Positions 62,213-64,000 of a stretch of DNA of 64,000 nucleotides are shown here, piece after piece. The position numbers were made by a program, and so were the translations under genes. The notes beneath the pieces are model-generated. The model saw only the letters and a list, made by a program, of their open reading frames with translations. It had not been told where the DNA came from and did not search any database. Position 1 is the first letter of the stretch, and each line of letters begins with the position of its first letter. This DNA is from Pseudolysinimonas kribbensis (GTDB lineage Bacteria; Actinomycetota; Actinomycetes; Actinomycetales; Microbacteriaceae): assembly GCF_030161895.1 (NCBI RefSeq), contig NZ_BSVB01000001.1, forward strand, positions 434,001 through 498,000. The letters run 5' to 3'.

Positions 62213-63608
62213 ATGGGCCTGATGAGGTATTCCGACCGCGAGGAGCTTCCTCTCGACGGCGTGCGCGCGCGGGAGACCGAGAAGACCGGGCCGGGCACGT
62301 GGAGCGCGCCGACGGCCGTTGGTCCGCTGGCCGCGCGGCTGAGCCTGCCGGGCTCCAAGAGCCTCACCAACCGGGAGCTCGTGCTCGCGGCGCTGGCGGA
62401 CGCGCCGTCGGTGCTGCGCCGCCCCCTGCACTCCCGCGACACCGCGCTCATGGTCGAGGCGCTGCGCTCGCTCGGGGCCGGCATCCACGAGCAGCAGGGC
62501 GACGGCGCATTCGGAGCCGACCTGCGCATCGCGCCCGGCGAGCTCGGCGGCGGGATCTCGATCGACGCGGGTCTGGCCGGCACGGTCATGCGGTTCATCC
62601 CGCCGGTCGCGGCGCTCGCGCTCGGCCCGGTCGCGCTGGACGGCGACCCCGCGGCCCGTCGACGCCCGATGCGCGCGACGATCCAGGCGCTGCGCGACCT
62701 CGGCGTCGACGTCGCCGACGACGGCCGGGGCTCGCTCCCTTCACCGTGCACGGCACGGGCGAGGTCGAGGGCGGCGAGGTCGCGATCGACGCCTCGGCCT
62801 CGAGTCAGTTCGTGTCGGGGCTGCTGCTGGCCGCCCCGCGGTTCGTGCGCGGCCTCACCCTGCGGCACACCGGCGAGCGGCTGCCGAGCATGCCGCACAT
62901 CCAGATGACGATCGCGACCCTCGCGGCGCGCGGCGTCGTCGTCGAGTCGCCGGAGCCCGGCGTCTGGGTGGTGCCGCCGGCCCCGATCCGCGCGCTCGAC
63001 GTGACGATCGAGCCGGACCTCTCGAACGCCGCCCCTTCCTCGCCGCCGCGATCGTCGCGGGCGGCAGCGTGACGGTGACCGGATGGCCGGCCTCGACCAC
63101 GCAGGTCGGCGATGCGCTGCTCGAGCTGCTCCCCCGCTACGGCGCGACCGTGACCCGCCACGGCGACGCGGTCACCGTCACGGGCGGCCCCGCGATCCCA
63201 GGCGTCGACCTCGACCTGTCGGAGGGCGGCGAGCTCGCCCCCACCTTCGCGGGCCTCGCGGCGCTCGCGACGGGGCCGGGCCGGATCACCGGGATCGCGC
63301 ACCTGCGCGGGCATGAGACCGACCGGCTCGCGGCGCTCGCCTCCGAGCTCGGCGCGCTGGGCGCGTCCGTCACGGAGCTCGACGACGGCCTCGCGATCGA
63401 GCCCGCCCCGCTCCACGGCGGCGCGTGGCGCAGCCACGAGGACCACCGCATGGCGACCACGGGCGCGCTCGTCGGCCTCGCCGTGCCGGGCGTCGAGATC
63501 GACGACATCGGCGCGACCGCGAAGACGCTGCCCGAGTTCCCGGAGCTCTGGCGCCGGATGCTGCGACCGGCATCCGGCATCGACCCGCTGATCTGGCCCG
63601 GCGTGTGA
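62213..63608 (+). CDS. aroA: 3-phosphoshikimate 1-carboxyvinyltransferase (EPSP synthase)
   Basis: Shikimate-pathway enzyme joining PEP and shikimate-3-phosphate. 465 residues after restoring two bases. [17 protein letters not shown] and [10 protein letters not shown] are the PEP and substrate-binding signatures; [12 protein letters not shown] and the Glu/Arg region EDHRM complete the site. The frame breaks at 62737-62739 (CCC for CCCC) and 63032-63035 (CCCC for CCCCC). ATG 62213 has no Shine-Dalgarno (ATG 62222, MRYSD, is an alternative). rsgA follows, as usual in actinobacteria. Confidence 0.95.
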
Positions 63609-63629
63609 GCCCCGGACGATGAGACGCCC

Positions 63630-64000
63630 ATGAGCTGGCTCAGCGACGACGACGAGGACGACGACGAGTTCGGCTACGACGAGTCGGACGTGCGCATCCG
63701 GCCGAACCCGAAGGGCAGCCGCCCGCGCACCAAGACACGCCCCGAGCACGAGGACGCGGTCGACGGCCGCGTGCTCTCCGTGGACCGCGGCCGCTACACC
63801 GTGATGGTCGGCGAGGACACCCCGGCCGAGCACGTGCTCACGACGACCCGCGCGCGCGAGCTGCGCAACGACGCGATCGTCACGGGCGACCGCGTCGATG
63901 TCGTCGGCGACACCTCGGGTGACGAGGGGACGCTGGCGCGGATCGTCCGCATCCAGCCCCGCACGACGTTGCTGCGCCGCAGCGCCGACGACACCGACAC
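63630..64000 (+). CDS. rsgA: Ribosome-associated GTPase RsgA, 5' part only
   Basis: Runs off the window. It starts at ATG 63630, 21 nt after aroA. An acidic N-terminus (SWLSDDDEDDDEFGYDESD) precedes VRIRPNPKGSRPRTKTRP and the OB-fold portion (GRVLSVDRGRYTVMV ... AIVTGDRVDVVGD ... ARIVRIQPRTTLLRRSADD). The PRTTLLRRS-type motif at the junction to the GTPase domain is typical of RsgA, which matures the 30S subunit. The GTPase domain itself is not in view. Confidence 0.9.
   Translation, partial: MSWLSDDDEDDDEFGYDESDVRIRPNPKGSRPRTKTRPEHEDAVDGRVLSVDRGRYTVMVGEDTPAEHVLTTTRARELRNDAIVTGDRVDVVGDTSGDEGTLARIVRIQPRTTLLRRSADDTD

Overview
The window is high-GC DNA (roughly 70%) from an actinobacterium, most likely a member of the Microbacteriaceae or a close relative. 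Support comes from the argS-lysA-hom-thrC-thrB-rho-prfA-prmC neighbourhood, a Kgd/OdhA-type fused 2-oxoglutarate dehydrogenase, a SigR/RsrA-like sigma/anti-sigma pair beside aroA-rsgA, a GuaB1-type IMPDH-like enzyme, a RamB/ScfR-like regulator beside GTP-dependent PEP carboxykinase, and many GTG starts and apparently leaderless genes. The species assignment is inference from gene content. Genes are packed tightly, usually with 1-4 nt overlaps inside operons. No stretch over 300 nt lacks a gene; the longest gap is 53563-53795. No IS element, prophage, CRISPR array or rRNA was seen. One tRNA (Arg-CCG) is present.

Layout. 1-8001 (minus): prmC, an SOS-controlled DUF222/HNH endonuclease gene and a type I restriction-modification set (hsdR-hsdS-hsdM); this block separates prfA from prmC. 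8107-19862 (minus): prfA, rho, thrB, thrC, hom, lysA, a LOG-family gene, a DUF2993 gene and argS, covering aspartate-family amino acids plus translation and transcription termination. 19929-31469: a lipoprotein, tRNA-Arg, glycerate kinase, a RamB-like regulator divergent from pckG, an arginase-fold enzyme, a flavin disulfide reductase, an iron-box-controlled SIP protein, an amidase and a GntR(YtrA)/ABC exporter operon. 31466-34844 (minus): VOC, GNAT, Ung, an S51-like peptidase and an alpha/beta hydrolase. 34862-41106: two MFS exporters (one with its PadR regulator), an LbH acetyltransferase, an SDR and a membrane acyltransferase. 41240-43857: metY-metX (methionine by direct sulfhydrylation of O-acetylhomoserine). 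43914-47035: histidine kinase, membrane partner and response regulator. 47032-49459 (minus): thiamine-binding-like protein, GT87-like membrane protein and NnrD. 49482-51189: HAD phosphatase and an Old Yellow Enzyme. 51186-53562: two CNNM/CBS membrane proteins. 53796-55864: ArsR, an SDR-like protein and TetR. 55828-64000: guaB1, kgd, rsrA, sigR, aroA and the start of rsgA.

The main caveat is sequence quality. At least 28 places show the reading frame broken by one missing base in a short G or C run, including in essential genes (prfA, rho, argS, aroA). All are deletions and none are insertions, which points to a consensus error of the sequencing method. Affected genes are annotated here at their restored full extent with the break position stated. 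The in-frame amber codon in hsdS is different: it is a substitution-type change, so it may be real.

Regulatory sites are unusually legible: a LexA box, a DtxR/IdeR-type iron box, and palindromic operators for the GntR, PadR and TetR regulators. Several overlap the -10 region of genes that look leaderless.
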